Assembly (NCBI RefSeq): GCF_019429535.1
Contig: NZ_JAHXZM010000003.1
Coordinates: forward strand, 248,001-312,000
Reading direction: 5' to 3'
DNA length: 64,000 nucleotides
From: Sphingomonas citricola
GTDB taxonomy: Bacteria; Pseudomonadota; Alphaproteobacteria; Sphingomonadales; Sphingomonadaceae
Shown here one piece after another: positions 1-9,087 of this stretch (its first letter is position 1; each line of letters starts with the position of its first letter). The notes beneath the pieces are model-generated. The model saw only the letters and a list, made by a program, of their open reading frames with translations. It ran no database searches and was not told where the DNA came from. The position numbers and the translations under genes were made by a program.

Positions 1-1523
1 TCGATCGACTTCGAATAGCTCGAATAATTGACGCCGGCGCGCAGCTCCTGTCCGCGACCGCGGAAGTTGCGCTGCGTGATGTTCGCCTGGATGATGAAGC
101 GTTCGAGGCTCGAATAGCCCGCCGACAGCTGGAGCTCACCGGTCGACTTCTCCTCAACGTTCGCATTCAGCACGACCCGGTCGGGTGAGGAGCCCTGCTC
201 CTGCTTGATCTCGAACTTGTCCTGGAAATAGCCGAGCGAGTTGATGCGGTCCTGGCTGCGCTTGACCTGGAAACTGTTGAACGCGTCCCCCTCGGCCAGG
301 CGGACCTCGCGTCGGATCACCTTATCCTGCGTCTGGGTGTTGCCGGTGATCTCGACCCGCTCGACGTAGGTCCGCTGCGCCTGCGCGATGTGGAAATTGA
401 TCGACATCGTGAGCGAATCACGGTCGCGGTTATATTCCGGCGCGACGTCGGTGAACGCGTAGCCGAACAGACCTGTCGTCTGGCTGAGGCTGTCGATCGT
501 GTCCTCGACCGCCTTGGCGTTGTACCAATCGCCCTTCTTGATCGCGAGCGTCTTGGCGAGCTGCTTGCCGTCGAAATCACGAATGTCGCTGTCGACGGTG
601 ATATCGCCGAATTTGTAGCGCGGGCCTTCCTCCACCACGTAGGTGATGATGAAGTCCTTCTTGTCCGGCGTCAGCTCGGCGACCGCCGAGGTGACGCGGA
701 AATCGGCGTAACCCTGCGTCAGGTAGAACTGGCGCAGCTTCTGCTGGTCGTAGGCGAGCCGGTCCTGGTCGTACGACGTGTTGGACGACAGCAGGCGGAA
801 GAAGCGCGATTCCTTGGTCGCCATCTGCGCGCGCAGTTCGCCGTCGTCGAACTTCTCGTTGCCCAGGATGTTAATCTGGCGGACCTTGGACTTCGGCCCC
901 TCGCTGATCTCGAACACCACGTCGACGCGGTTCTGGTCGAGGTTGACCATCTTGGGATCGACCGACGCCGCGAACCGGCCCTGGCGGCGATACAGCTCGA
1001 CGATGCGCGCGACGTCGGCGCGCACCGCGGAACGCGTGAAGATCTGCCGCGGCTTGAGCTTGATCTCCTTAGTGATCTTGTCTTCCTTCAGGCGCTTGTT
1101 GCCCTCAAGGATGACGCGATTGATGATCGGATTTTCGCGCACGCGGATTACGATGTCGCCCGTCGCCGCACCCGAGATCGAGACGTCGGCGAACAGGTCG
1201 CTCGCGTACAGATCCTTGATCGCCTGATCGAGCAGCTCGTTGTTGTACGGCTGTCCCTGCCGCAGCTTGGTGTAGCTGAGCGCGGTCTCGGGCTCGATGC
1301 GCTGCGTGCCGTCGACTCGCAGCGTCTTGATGACGCCTCCGGTCGCGGGGGCGGCGGGCGCGGTTGCGGCGGGTGCCGTCGCGGCCGTGGTCGTCGGCGC
1401 GCGCTGCGCAGCCGGCGCGGTCTGCGCGGCGGCGGCGAGCGGCAGCCCGGCGAGGATGGTGCAGCCCAGCAGCGCCGGCAGGGCGCGCGCCCGCGAAGTC
1501 GAAACGTTCAGAACCGTCACCAT
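1..1523 (-). CDS. bamA: BamA, outer-membrane protein assembly factor (3' end cut by window edge)
   Basis: This is the N-terminal two thirds of BamA, the Omp85-family outer-membrane insertase. Translation from the ATG at 1523 gives a signal peptide (about residues 1-32), an Ala/Pro/Thr-rich linker to about 61, then POTRA repeats starting near VIKTLRVDGTQR and continuing through five units. The frame is open to the window edge, where the beta-barrel begins (ELQLSAGYSS, NFRGRGQELR). It lies 58 bp downstream of rseP on the same strand, the usual alphaproteobacterial order, and probably belongs to the same transcript. The C-terminal barrel lies outside the window. Confidence 0.95.
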   Translation of the reverse strand, partial: MVTVLNVSTSRARALPALLGCTILAGLPLAAAAQTAPAAQRAPTTTAATAPAATAPAAPATGGVIKTLRVDGTQRIEPETALSYTKLRQGQPYNNELLDQAIKDLYASDLFADVSISGAATGDIVIRVRENPIINRVILEGNKRLKEDKITKEIKLKPRQIFTRSAVRADVARIVELYRRQGRFAASVDPKMVNLDQNRVDVVFEISEGPKSKVRQINILGNEKFDDGELRAQMATKESRFFRLLSSNTSYDQDRLAYDQQKLRQFYLTQGYADFRVTSAVAELTPDKKDFIITYVVEEGPRYKFGDITVDSDIRDFDGKQLAKTLAIKKGDWYNAKAVEDTIDSLSQTTGLFGYAFTDVAPEYNRDRDSLTMSINFHIAQAQRTYVERVEITGNTQTQDKVIRREVRLAEGDAFNSFQVKRSQDRINSLGYFQDKFEIKQEQGSSPDRVVLNANVEEKSTGELQLSAGYSSLERFIIQANITQRNFRGRGQELRAGVNYSSYSKSI

Positions 1524-1581
1524 GTTACCTTCGAGAAAACCCGTTGCGCTCCCGGGCCGCGCCCGCCCTGCAACACTTGGT

Positions 1582-2724
1582 TCAGCCGATCAAGCCGGCC
1601 AGGTGCCGCCATAGTCCGAAGTTGCCGAGATCGTTGAACGTCACCAGCATCATCAACGCCAGCACCGCCGCCAATCCGCCGCGATAGGCCCACTCCTGCG
1701 CTTCCGGGCCTACCGGTTTCCGCCTGATCGCCTCGATCAGATAGAACAACAGGTGCCCCCCATCCAGCATCGGCACTGGCAGCAGGTTGATGAACCCCAG
1801 ATTGATGGACACGAGCGCGAGCAGGAACACGAACGCGTCCCAGCCAAGCGTGATCTGCTCGCCAGATACTTTGGCGATCGCGAGCGGCCCGCCCAATTCC
1901 TTGACCGATCGACGCCCGGACACGATCTGCCCGACCGTCTCCACCATCATCTGCAGGATGTCGCCGGTGCGGCGCACCGCGACGACCGGTGCCTCGAACA
2001 GGCCGACCGGTCGCACGACCGGGCTGGTCGGCGCGATGCCGAGCAACCCGACCTTGTATTCGTTGCCGAACCGGTCGCGTTGCTCCAGCGTGCCGATCAC
2101 CGTCTCGACGCTCGTCGGCTGATCGGCGCGAACATAGTCGATCCGCACGCGCTCGCCCGCACGGATCTTCACGAACCGCACCATGTCCTCGAACGTGTCG
2201 ACGTGACGGCCGCCAAGCGCCTCGATCCGATCGCCCGCGCGCAGCCCCGCCTGCGCCGCGGCGGTGCCCGGCATCGCCTCGCCCACCACCGCCGGCGTCT
2301 GCGCGTCGCCGTAGGCGAGCGCGAAGCCCGCCAGGATCAGGATCGCGAGCACGAAATTGATGACGGGCCCCGCCGCCACGATGATCGCGCGCTGCCAGAC
2401 GGGCTTTGCGTGAAACGTCTGCGCGCGCTCCTCGGCGGGCAGCAGCAGCCAGTCGGGATCGCTGCGGCCCGACGCGGTCATGTCACCCGCGAACTTCACA
2501 TAGCCGCCGAGCGGCAGCGCGGCGACTTTCCAACGCGTGCCGCGCTTGTCGGTCCACCCCGCGATCTCACGCCCGAACCCGATCGAGAACGCCTCGACCT
2601 TCACCCCGAACCAGCGGCCCGCGAGATAATGCCCCATCTCGTGGATGAAGACGAGCGGGCCGATCACCAGCGCGAACGCCAGGATGGTCAGCAGCAGTCC
2701 GGGGGTCTGGATCAAGCCACGCAA
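1582..2724 (-). CDS. rseP: RseP-type site-2 protease (zinc metalloprotease)
   Basis: Intramembrane zinc metalloprotease of the RseP/MmpA family, acting in the inner membrane on anti-sigma factors and remnant signal peptides. The HExxH zinc site is HEMGH at residues 28-32 in the first membrane helix. One PDZ domain follows at about 145-215, and the third zinc ligand sits in the late LDGG motif (320-323). The length of 380 aa with a single PDZ fits the shorter alphaproteobacterial form rather than the two-PDZ E. coli RseP. Its start overlaps the end of dxr by 13 bp, which implies translational coupling. bamA follows. Confidence 0.95.
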   Translation of the reverse strand: MRGLIQTPGLLLTILAFALVIGPLVFIHEMGHYLAGRWFGVKVEAFSIGFGREIAGWTDKRGTRWKVAALPLGGYVKFAGDMTASGRSDPDWLLLPAEERAQTFHAKPVWQRAIIVAAGPVINFVLAILILAGFALAYGDAQTPAVVGEAMPGTAAAQAGLRAGDRIEALGGRHVDTFEDMVRFVKIRAGERVRIDYVRADQPTSVETVIGTLEQRDRFGNEYKVGLLGIAPTSPVVRPVGLFEAPVVAVRRTGDILQMMVETVGQIVSGRRSVKELGGPLAIAKVSGEQITLGWDAFVFLLALVSINLGFINLLPVPMLDGGHLLFYLIEAIRRKPVGPEAQEWAYRGGLAAVLALMMLVTFNDLGNFGLWRHLAGLIG

Positions 2725-3869
2725 TCCTCTACGCGCTCGCCCGCGATACGTCGCGCCTCCGCGTCGATCGCGATCACCGCGTCGAGCGTCTCTGGCGCCT
2801 CGGGAGCATAGCAGCTCAAGGTATCTTCCACGATTGCGGCGATTTCAAGAAACCCGATGCGATCGGCGAGGAATGCCGCGACCGCGACCTCGTTCGCCGC
2901 GTTCAGGATCGCGGGCCGCGCACCGCCCTCCTCCAGCGCCGCGCGCGCGAGCGCCAGCGAACGAAACCGAACGGGATCGGGCGCTTCGAAATCGAGCCGG
3001 CCGAGCTTCACCAGGTCGAGCGGCGCCATCGGCGTCGCCATCCGGTCGGGCCAGGCGAGGCAGTGCGCGATCGGCACGCGCATGTCGCTGGGCCCCAGTT
3101 GCGCGAGCATCGAGCCGTCGACGTAATCGACCATCGAGTGGATCACCGACTGGCGGTGCACGACAATCTCGATCCGCTCGTGCGGTACCGGGAACAGCCG
3201 CGCGGCCTCGATTAGCTCGAGCCCCTTGTTCATCATGGTCGCGCTGTCGACCGAGATCTTGGCGCCCATCGACCAATTAGGATGCGTAACCGCCTGCTCG
3301 CGCGTGACCGCCGCCATCTCATCGAGCGACGCGTCGCGGAACGGCCCGCCGCTCGCGGTCAGGATGATCCGTCGCACACGCTCGGCGCGCGCGAAATCGA
3401 AACACTGATAGATCGCGTTGTGCTCGCTGTCCGCGGGCAGCAGCGTCGCGCCGTGCCTCGCCGCGGCCTGCATGATCAGGTCGCCCGCGGACACCAGCGG
3501 TTCCTTATTGGCGAGCACCACTGTGCCCCCCGCCTCGATCGCGGCCATCGTCGGCCCGAGGCCGGCGCAACCGACGATCGCGCCCATCGTCCAGTCGGCG
3601 CCCAAGGCCGCCGCGTCGCAGATCGCCTGCGCGCCGCTCGCGACCTGCGTGTTGGTCCCCGCGAGCGCGTCGCGCAGGTCGCCCAGGCAACGCTCGTCGG
3701 CGACGACTGCCAGTTCGGCGCGCGTGCGGATCGCGGCGGCGGCGAGGCGCCCGACGTCGCAATTGGCGGTCAGCGCGCGGACTCGGAAACGCTCGGGTTC
3801 CCGCTCGATCAGGTCGAGCGTCGAGGTGCCGACCGAACCGGTCGCCCCCAGAATCGTGACCGTACGCAT
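2712..3869 (-). CDS. dxr: 1-deoxy-D-xylulose 5-phosphate reductoisomerase
   Basis: Dxr converts DXP to 2-C-methyl-D-erythritol 4-phosphate with NADPH, the committed step of the MEP isoprenoid pathway. The N-terminal NADPH-binding motif is GATGSVG (residues 8-14). NKEPLV and the substrate/metal segment with DSEHNA are present, as is the MNKGLELIEA region. Length 385 aa is normal. Its start codon overlaps the cdsA stop by one base (TGATG) and its end overlaps rseP. Next to uppS it places isoprenoid supply and polyprenyl carrier synthesis in one operon. Confidence 0.97.
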   Translation of the reverse strand: MRTVTILGATGSVGTSTLDLIEREPERFRVRALTANCDVGRLAAAAIRTRAELAVVADERCLGDLRDALAGTNTQVASGAQAICDAAALGADWTMGAIVGCAGLGPTMAAIEAGGTVVLANKEPLVSAGDLIMQAAARHGATLLPADSEHNAIYQCFDFARAERVRRIILTASGGPFRDASLDEMAAVTREQAVTHPNWSMGAKISVDSATMMNKGLELIEAARLFPVPHERIEIVVHRQSVIHSMVDYVDGSMLAQLGPSDMRVPIAHCLAWPDRMATPMAPLDLVKLGRLDFEAPDPVRFRSLALARAALEEGGARPAILNAANEVAVAAFLADRIGFLEIAAIVEDTLSCYAPEAPETLDAVIAIDAEARRIAGERVEDCVA

Positions 3870-4660
3870 CAGACGATCATCGGCGCGACGACGAGCAATG
3901 CGGCGAGCGGCGCGACCGGCACCAGCCCGTCCAGCCGGTCGAGCAGGCCGCCATGCCCCGGCAGGACGTTGCCCGAATCCTTGACGCCGGCGCGGCGCTT
4001 CAACCAGCTCTCGAACAGGTCGCCCCCCTGCGCCACCGCCCCCAGCACCGGGGTCGCGAGCAGCAGCCGGAGCGGAAGATCGTAACCGACGTGGAGCACG
4101 AACGCAAACGCGGTCGCGGCGACGATCCCGCCGATCAGGCCGGCCCAGGTCTTGTTAGGGCTCACCCGCGGCGCCAGCTTCGGCCCGCCGATCGCGCGGC
4201 CGGCGAAGAATGCGCCGATATCGGTCATCCAGACGAGCACCAGCGCCCAGATCGACAAGAGCAGCCCGTGATCCTGCTCGCGGATCAGCACGAGCGAGAG
4301 GACCGGCAGCGCGCAATAGATCGTGCCGCTCGCCAGCCACGTGCGCCGCGTGACGATCGCGACGAAGAAGAACGCGGCGGCGATCAGCCCGAGCGCGAGG
4401 AAGCTCGCCCCCGCCGCGATCGGCGCGAGGATCGCGAGCGGCACCGACAGCGCATATTGCGACAGCCGCTTCTCACGCGCGGGGGTCGCGGTCAGGTCGG
4501 ACCATTCCGCCATCATGAACAGCGCGATCACGACCATCAGCAGCCAATAGGCGAACCCGCCGATCGCCAGCGCGATCAGCGCCACCGCCGCCATCACGGC
4601 GGCGGCCATCGTCCTGAGCGCGAGTTCGGATCGACGCGGCGCGGTCTTGGGTGCGGTCAC
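3869..4660 (-). CDS. cdsA: Phosphatidate cytidylyltransferase (CDP-diglyceride synthase)
   Basis: CdsA makes CDP-diacylglycerol from phosphatidic acid and CTP at the inner membrane, feeding PssA and phosphatidylglycerol synthesis. The chosen start is the GTG at 4660, which forms a GTGA overlap with the uppS stop. The frame stays open upstream, but the extra 40 residues are Arg-rich, lie within uppS and look like antisense noise. The resulting 263-aa protein has about seven membrane helices and the family signature near the C terminus (SPNKTWAG, then VGYD and GDLFESWLKRRAGVKDSG). The length is typical of the family. Confidence 0.93.
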   Translation of the reverse strand: MTAPKTAPRRSELALRTMAAAVMAAVALIALAIGGFAYWLLMVVIALFMMAEWSDLTATPAREKRLSQYALSVPLAILAPIAAGASFLALGLIAAAFFFVAIVTRRTWLASGTIYCALPVLSLVLIREQDHGLLLSIWALVLVWMTDIGAFFAGRAIGGPKLAPRVSPNKTWAGLIGGIVAATAFAFVLHVGYDLPLRLLLATPVLGAVAQGGDLFESWLKRRAGVKDSGNVLPGHGGLLDRLDGLVPVAPLAALLVVAPMIV

Positions 4661-5391
4661 AGACCACCGAAGCGGCGTTGCCGCTGGCCGAACGCCTCGA
4701 CTGCGGCGGCGAGATCGCGCGCACCGAAATCGGGCCACAAGGTGTCGACGAACAGCAGTTCGGCATAGGCCGCCTGCCACAGCAGGAAATTCGACAGGCG
4801 ATGCTCGCCCGACGTGCGGATCATCAGGTCGAGCGGGGGCAGCTCGCGCGTCTCGAGCTCGCGTTCGATCGATCCCATGTCGATCGCTGCGGGATCGAGT
4901 TCTCCGTCACGCGCCCGCACCGCCAGCGCCTGCGCCGCGCGCACCAGTTCGGCCTGCGCGCCGTAATTGAGCGCGATCGCCAGGATCGGTCCGGTGTTGC
5001 CCGCGGTGCGCGCCAGCGCGTCGTCGATCAGGTCGACGACGTCACCCGAGAAGCGCGTATAGTCGCCGAGCACGCGCAGCCGCACGTTCTCGCGCACCAG
5101 TTCGGCGAGGTCGTTGCGGATGAAGAATTTGAGCAGCCCCATCAGGTCGCTCACTTCCTCCGCCGGCCGCCGCCAGTTCTCCGACGAGAAGGCGTACAGC
5201 GTCAGCGCCTCGATCCCCATCGCGCGCGCCGCGCGGGTGACCGCGCGTACCGCCTCGACCCCCGCCTTGTGCCCGGCCGCGCGTGGCAGCAGGCGCTTTT
5301 TTGCCCAGCGACCGTTGCCGTCCATGATGATGGCGACGTGGCGCGGCACCGCGCCACCCCCCGCGGTCTGCGTTTGGACGGCCGTCGCCAT
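4657..5391 (-). CDS. uppS: Isoprenyl transferase (undecaprenyl diphosphate synthase)
   Basis: Cis-prenyltransferase making the C55 lipid carrier for peptidoglycan and other envelope polymers. The conserved MDGNGRWAKKR motif carries the catalytic Asp (D24 from this start). RTSGEHRLSNFLLWQAAY is the C-terminal substrate motif. A second in-frame ATG lies at 5397, but the G-rich Shine-Dalgarno run (AGGGGGGG) abuts it, so the ATG at 5391 has better spacing. frr ends 22 bp upstream, or 28 bp from this start, and cdsA follows with a 4-base overlap. About 244 aa, normal for the family. Confidence 0.94.
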   Translation of the reverse strand: MATAVQTQTAGGGAVPRHVAIIMDGNGRWAKKRLLPRAAGHKAGVEAVRAVTRAARAMGIEALTLYAFSSENWRRPAEEVSDLMGLLKFFIRNDLAELVRENVRLRVLGDYTRFSGDVVDLIDDALARTAGNTGPILAIALNYGAQAELVRAAQALAVRARDGELDPAAIDMGSIERELETRELPPLDLMIRTSGEHRLSNFLLWQAAYAELLFVDTLWPDFGARDLAAAVEAFGQRQRRFGGL

Positions 5392-5419
5392 CAGCATCCC
5401 CCCCTATGCCGACGTTGGC

Positions 5420-5977
5420 TCACTTGCCGAGAATTTCCTTTTCCTTCGCGGCCGAGACGCTGTCGATGTCGGCGGTGGTCGCGTCGGTCAGCTTCTGCAC
5501 CTCGCCCTCCAGCCGCTTGCGCTCGTCCTCGGAGAAGACGCCCTTCTTCTCGTCGGTCTTGAGCGCGTCCATCCCGTCGCGCCGCACGTTGCGCACCGCG
5601 ATCTTGGCCTTCTCCGAATATTGCCCGGCGAGCTTCGCGAGCTCCTTGCGGCGCTCCTCGGTCAGGTCGGGGATCGGCAGGCGCAGGTTCTGGCCGTCGT
5701 TGATCGGGTTGAGCCCAAGTCCGGCCGACCGGATCGCCTTTTCGACCGGGCCGACGTTGGTCTTGTCCCACACCTGGACCGAGATCATCCGCGGCTCGGG
5801 CACCGAGACGGTCGCGACCTGATTGAGCGGCATCTTTGCGCCGTACACCTCGACCGTGACCGGATCGAGGAGCGAGGTCGAAGCGCGACCGGTGCGCAGG
5901 CCGGCGAGATCGCCCTTCAGCGATTCGACCGCGCCGTTCATACGGCGCTCAATATCGGCCTTGTCATACGCGGGCAT
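5420..5977 (-). CDS. frr: Ribosome recycling factor
   Basis: RRF splits post-termination ribosomes together with EF-G. The 185-aa length is standard. Family segments are visible: LRTGRAS near residue 30, [14 protein letters not shown] in the middle, and a long charged C-terminal helix ([17 protein letters not shown]) returning to domain I. It starts 3 bp after the pyrH stop and precedes uppS in the same operon, the classical pyrH-frr-uppS order. Confidence 0.97.
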   Translation of the reverse strand: MPAYDKADIERRMNGAVESLKGDLAGLRTGRASTSLLDPVTVEVYGAKMPLNQVATVSVPEPRMISVQVWDKTNVGPVEKAIRSAGLGLNPINDGQNLRLPIPDLTEERRKELAKLAGQYSEKAKIAVRNVRRDGMDALKTDEKKGVFSEDERKRLEGEVQKLTDATTADIDSVSAAKEKEILGK

Positions 5978-5980
5978 GGC

Positions 5981-6709
5981 TTACTTCTCCGTGTTGGACT
6001 GAACGATCGTCGACACACCCTCACCGTGCAGCACGGCGGCGAAATTGCCGTGCTCGCGGATGTTGAACACGACGATCGGGATGCTGGAATCGCGACACAG
6101 CGCCACCGCACTCGCGTCCATGACGCGCAGGTTCTTCGACAACACCTCGTCGTACCCGATCGTCTCGTAACGCTTGGCGGTCGGCACCTGCTTGGGGTCG
6201 GCGTCGTAGACACCGTCGACGCTGGTGCCCTTGAACAGGGCATCGCAATTCATCTCGGCAGCGCGCAGCGCGGCCCCACTGTCGGTGGTGAAGAACGGCG
6301 AGCCGACGCCCGCGGCGAAGATCACGACGCGCCCCTTTTCCAGGTGACGCATCGCGCGGCGACGCACGAACGGCTCGCACACCGACTGCATCGGGATCGC
6401 CGACTGGACGCGCGTGTCGACGCCGATCTGCTCCAGCGCGTTCTGCACCGCTAGCGCGTTCATAACGGTCGCGAGCATCCCCATATAATCGCCGGTTGCG
6501 CGTTCCATGCCGCGCGCCGCGCCCGAGATTCCGCGGAAGATGTTGCCGCCACCCACGACGACGCACAGCTCGAACCCCTGCGCCTTCACCTCGGCGATCT
6601 CTTCGGCAACGCGCGCGGTGACGGTGGGATCGATCGCGAGACCGCCCTCCCCCATCAATACTTCGCCCGACAATTTCAGCAGGATACGGTTGTAGCGCGG
6701 TTTGGTCAT
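5981..6709 (-). CDS. pyrH: Uridylate kinase (UMP kinase)
   Basis: Hexameric bacterial UMP kinase of the amino-acid-kinase fold, phosphorylating UMP to UDP with ATP. The start [13 protein letters not shown] is the phosphate-binding loop; GGGNIFRG and the C-terminal VFNIREHGN region are typical. Length 242 aa. It is separated from tsf upstream by a strong hairpin at 6788-6817, so it may be expressed both by read-through and from its own promoter. Confidence 0.97.
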   Translation of the reverse strand: MTKPRYNRILLKLSGEVLMGEGGLAIDPTVTARVAEEIAEVKAQGFELCVVVGGGNIFRGISGAARGMERATGDYMGMLATVMNALAVQNALEQIGVDTRVQSAIPMQSVCEPFVRRRAMRHLEKGRVVIFAAGVGSPFFTTDSGAALRAAEMNCDALFKGTSVDGVYDADPKQVPTAKRYETIGYDEVLSKNLRVMDASAVALCRDSSIPIVVFNIREHGNFAAVLHGEGVSTIVQSNTEK

Positions 6710-6784
6710 CGATTCCGAATGGTTTGGGGAAAGGCTGGCGGACCTTAGAGGTCCGGTCAGGGCGGAGCAACCCGCCCCATACGC

Positions 6785-6820
6785 AAACCGCCGCCCCGGC
6801 GGGTACCGGGGCGGCGGGTT
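6785..6820 (-). terminator. Rho-independent terminator or attenuator after tsf
   Basis: A perfect 12-bp GC stem (left arm 6788-6799, right arm 6806-6817) with a 6-nt loop lies 35 bp past the tsf stop. On the minus strand it is followed by a short TTT run. The short U tract suggests partial termination, with read-through into pyrH. Confidence 0.75.
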
Positions 6821-6852
6821 CTTACAACGCGTTCACCGCGCCGGGTGACGGG

Positions 6853-7788
6853 TCAGGCGTTCTGCGGAACACCCGATGCCGCCGCGACCTCGGCGGCGAA
6901 GTCCGACTGCTCCTTCTCGATGCCTTCGCCGAGCTGGAAGCGGACGTAATCGACCAGCTTGATCTCGGCGCCGGCATCCTTGCCCGCCTTGGCGACGACG
7001 TCGCTGATCTTGGTCTTCCCGTCCATCACGAACAGCTGGCTGACCAGCGCGTGCTCCTTGCGGTACTTGGCGATCGAACCTTCGACCATCTTGGCGATGA
7101 TGTCGGCGGGCTTGCCGCTCTCGCCGGCCTTCTCCGTCGCGATCGCGCGCTCGCGCTCGATCTCGGCCTCGTCGAGGTCACCCTCGTTCAGCGCCTTCGG
7201 GAAGGCGGCCGCGATGTGCATCGCCAGGCTCTTGCCGAGCGCCTGGAGCGCCTCGTCGTTCGCCGCGCTCTCGAGCGCGACGAGCACGCCGATCTTGCCC
7301 AGACCCGGCGACTGCTGGTTATGGACATAAGCGACGACTGCGCCCTGCGACACTTCGAGCTTGCGCGCACGGCGGATCGACTGGTGCTCGCCGATCGTCG
7401 CGACGTTGTTGGTCAGCGCCTCGGCGACGGTCGTCCCCGACGGCATCGACGCGGCCTTGATCGCCTCGACGTCGTCGCCGGTGCTGAGCGCGATCTGCGT
7501 CACTTCGCGCACGAAGTTCTGGAACTGGTCATTCTTCGCGACGAAGTCAGTTTCGGAATTGACCTCGACCGCCGCACCCTTGGTGCCCGACACGGCGACG
7601 CCGACCAGACCCTCCGCCGCAGTGCGGCTCGACTTCTTCTGCGCAGCCGCGAGGCCCTTGGTACGCAGCCAGTCGAGTGCGGCGTCCGTGTCGCCTGCGG
7701 TCTCGTTCAGCGCCTTCTTGCAGTCCATCATGCCCGCGCCGCTCTTCTCGCGCAGGTCCTTCACCATCGAAGCGGTGATGTCGGCCAT
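6853..7788 (-). CDS. tsf: Elongation factor Ts
   Basis: EF-Ts exchanges GDP for GTP on EF-Tu. The N-terminal signature [19 protein letters not shown] and the TDFVAKN motif are clear. The frame continues upstream, but the ATG at 7788 begins the conserved [12 protein letters not shown], so the extra 38 residues are rejected. The protein is 311 aa, with UBA-like, core and C-terminal domains. It lies 162 bp downstream of rpsB with a GC hairpin between them, and is followed by a strong terminator-like hairpin. Confidence 0.96.
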   Translation of the reverse strand: MADITASMVKDLREKSGAGMMDCKKALNETAGDTDAALDWLRTKGLAAAQKKSSRTAAEGLVGVAVSGTKGAAVEVNSETDFVAKNDQFQNFVREVTQIALSTGDDVEAIKAASMPSGTTVAEALTNNVATIGEHQSIRRARKLEVSQGAVVAYVHNQQSPGLGKIGVLVALESAANDEALQALGKSLAMHIAAAFPKALNEGDLDEAEIERERAIATEKAGESGKPADIIAKMVEGSIAKYRKEHALVSQLFVMDGKTKISDVVAKAGKDAGAEIKLVDYVRFQLGEGIEKEQSDFAAEVAAASGVPQNA

Positions 7789-7907
7789 CGTTCTGGTCCC
7801 TCGAATGTGGTTGGTCGCTCCGGCGTCCGCGCGTGGCGCGGCGGACATGAGCGATGAAACAAGCGAAGGCCGCCACATAGGCAGCCTCCGTGACAGTTGC
7901 ACGTCAC

Positions 7908-7937
7908 CGGCCCGGTCGCGCGGTGCGTACCGGGCCG
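7908..7937 (-). other. Intercistronic hairpin between rpsB and tsf
   Basis: Nine perfect base pairs (7908-7916 with 7929-7937) close a 12-nt loop, 13 bp beyond the rpsB stop. No U tract follows on the minus strand, so it is more likely an RNA-stability or partial attenuation element than a full terminator. Confidence 0.45.
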
Positions 7938-7950
7938 ATCCGCGTACGGC

Positions 7951-8772
7951 TTATGCCTGGGCGGCAGCCGCCATCGTGTTGCCCTCGGCGTTGACGTCAG
8001 TGTCGATCGGGGCGTCGGCGCCCTGGATCGCTTCCTCCGACGGCGGCTCGATCATCGCGCCCATGTCGGCACCGCTGCGCGCCTGCTGCTGCTGGTTGCC
8101 GCGGGTCGCCGCGATCGCCACCGCCTCGCAGTAGAGACGGATCGCACGCGCCGCGTCATCGTTCGCGGGCACCGGGAACGCGATGCCGTCGGGCGAGACG
8201 TTCGAATCGAGAATGCCGACGACCGGGATGCCCAGCGTGTTGGCTTCCTTGATCGCGAGCTCTTCCTTGTTGGCGTCGATCACGAACATCACGTCCGGAA
8301 TGCCGCCCATGTCGCGGATGCCGCCCAGCGACATCTCGAGCTTGTCGCGCTCGCGCGTCAGCTGAAGCACTTCCTTCTTGGTCAGACCCGCGGTGTTGCC
8401 CGACAGCTGCTCCTCGAGCGCCTTCAAACGCTTGATCGAGTTGCTGATCGTCTTCCAGTTGGTGAGCATGCCGCCCAGCCAGCGGTGGTTGACGAAGTGC
8501 TGGCCCGCGCGGCGCGCCGCCTCGGCGACGGGCTCCTGCGCCTGACGCTTGGTGCCGACGAACAAAACCTTGCCACCGGCCGCGACGGTCGACGACACGA
8601 ACTCGAGCGCGCGCGCGAACAGCGGCACGGTCTGCGACAAGTCGATGATGTGGACGCCGTTGCGATCGCCGAAGATGTACGGCTTCATCTTGGGGTTCCA
8701 GCGGTGGGTCTGGTGACCGAAGTGCGCGCCGGTTTCGATAAGCTGCTGCATGCTGACGACAGGTGCCGCCAT
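7951..8772 (-). CDS. rpsB: 30S ribosomal protein S2
   Basis: S2 binds the 30S head-body junction. The signature [21 protein letters not shown] near the N terminus and the segment [12 protein letters not shown] are diagnostic. The ATG at 8772 is preferred: AAGGA sits 8-9 nt upstream, whereas the in-frame ATG at 8778 is almost on top of it. The 273-aa protein has an acidic, Ala-rich C-terminal tail of the kind seen in alphaproteobacteria. It is the first gene of the minus-strand operon. Confidence 0.96.
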   Translation of the reverse strand: MAAPVVSMQQLIETGAHFGHQTHRWNPKMKPYIFGDRNGVHIIDLSQTVPLFARALEFVSSTVAAGGKVLFVGTKRQAQEPVAEAARRAGQHFVNHRWLGGMLTNWKTISNSIKRLKALEEQLSGNTAGLTKKEVLQLTRERDKLEMSLGGIRDMGGIPDVMFVIDANKEELAIKEANTLGIPVVGILDSNVSPDGIAFPVPANDDAARAIRLYCEAVAIAATRGNQQQQARSGADMGAMIEPPSEEAIQGADAPIDTDVNAEGNTMAAAAQA

Positions 8773-8799
8773 AATCATATTCCTTCCGGTTGAGCCGCT

Positions 8800-8857
8800 G
8801 GGAAGCGTGTGACGCGTGCAGGCTCGAAGCCCGGCGCACCGGTTGTTGATGCTTCCC
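8800..8857 (-). ncRNA. Candidate structured 5' leader of rpsB mRNA
   Basis: Inverted repeat GGGAAGC (8800-8806) and GCTTCCC (8851-8857) would close a 44-nt domain in the rpsB leader. Inside it a small hairpin (8821-8831, GGCT-CGA-AGCC) can form. It ends 27 nt before the start codon, immediately before the Shine-Dalgarno region. S2 is known to autoregulate rpsB in gammaproteobacteria; a similar role here is inference. Confidence 0.35.
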
Positions 8858-8951
8858 ATGTGGGATTGAGGAGGCGCTCCTTATCCGTCTCTGCGCCAAA
8901 ATTCAATCGTCTATTTGGCTTGACGGCGGAACGGAGGAGGAACAAATACGG

Positions 8952-8966
8952 GAACAGAACGCGAAC
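8952..8966. promoter_or_regulatory. Candidate LexA (SOS) box
   Basis: GAAC-N7-GAAC, the reverse complement of the alphaproteobacterial LexA box GTTC-N7-GTTC, is matched exactly. It lies about 30 bp downstream of a TTGACG hexamer on the plus strand, so it could cover a transcription start reading toward the gene at 9088. It is 180 bp upstream of rpsB on the other side. Confidence 0.4.
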
Positions 8967-9021
8967 TCGATTTAGGTGTCACGTGTTTAACGCCAATTCG
9001 CCCGAAACGGACGCATGGTGG

Positions 9022-9047
9022 GGAACTTAATCTACGTGATGAAGGTT
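9022..9047 (+). promoter_or_regulatory. EcfG-like general stress promoter (one mismatch)
   Basis: GGAAC at 9022-9026, a 17-bp spacer, then GGTT at 9044-9047. The alphaproteobacterial general-stress sigma factor EcfG recognises GGAAC-N16/17-CGTT, so only the first -10 base differs. The element ends 40 nt before the ATG at 9088. Confidence 0.35.
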
Positions 9048-9087
9048 GGCCGACGTTGAGTTCGCGTACGGATTAAGGGAGGCGAAC

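Larger units (their letters stand above)
8773..9087. other. Gene-free region between rpsB and the 77-aa peptide gene
   Basis: Divergent control region with no supported gene. It contains a structured rpsB leader (8800-8857), a LexA-box match (8952-8966), a possible sigma-70 -35 hexamer TTGACG at 8920-8925 on the plus strand, and an EcfG-like promoter (9022-9047). No convincing rpsB -10/-35 pair was found by eye. Confidence 0.6.

Noticed and set aside
390..1637. Long open frame on the plus strand opposite bamA
   Set aside because: It is the antisense of a clear BamA coding region. Long antisense frames are expected at this GC content, and its composition (Arg, Asp and Val rich, few aromatics) is not protein-like.
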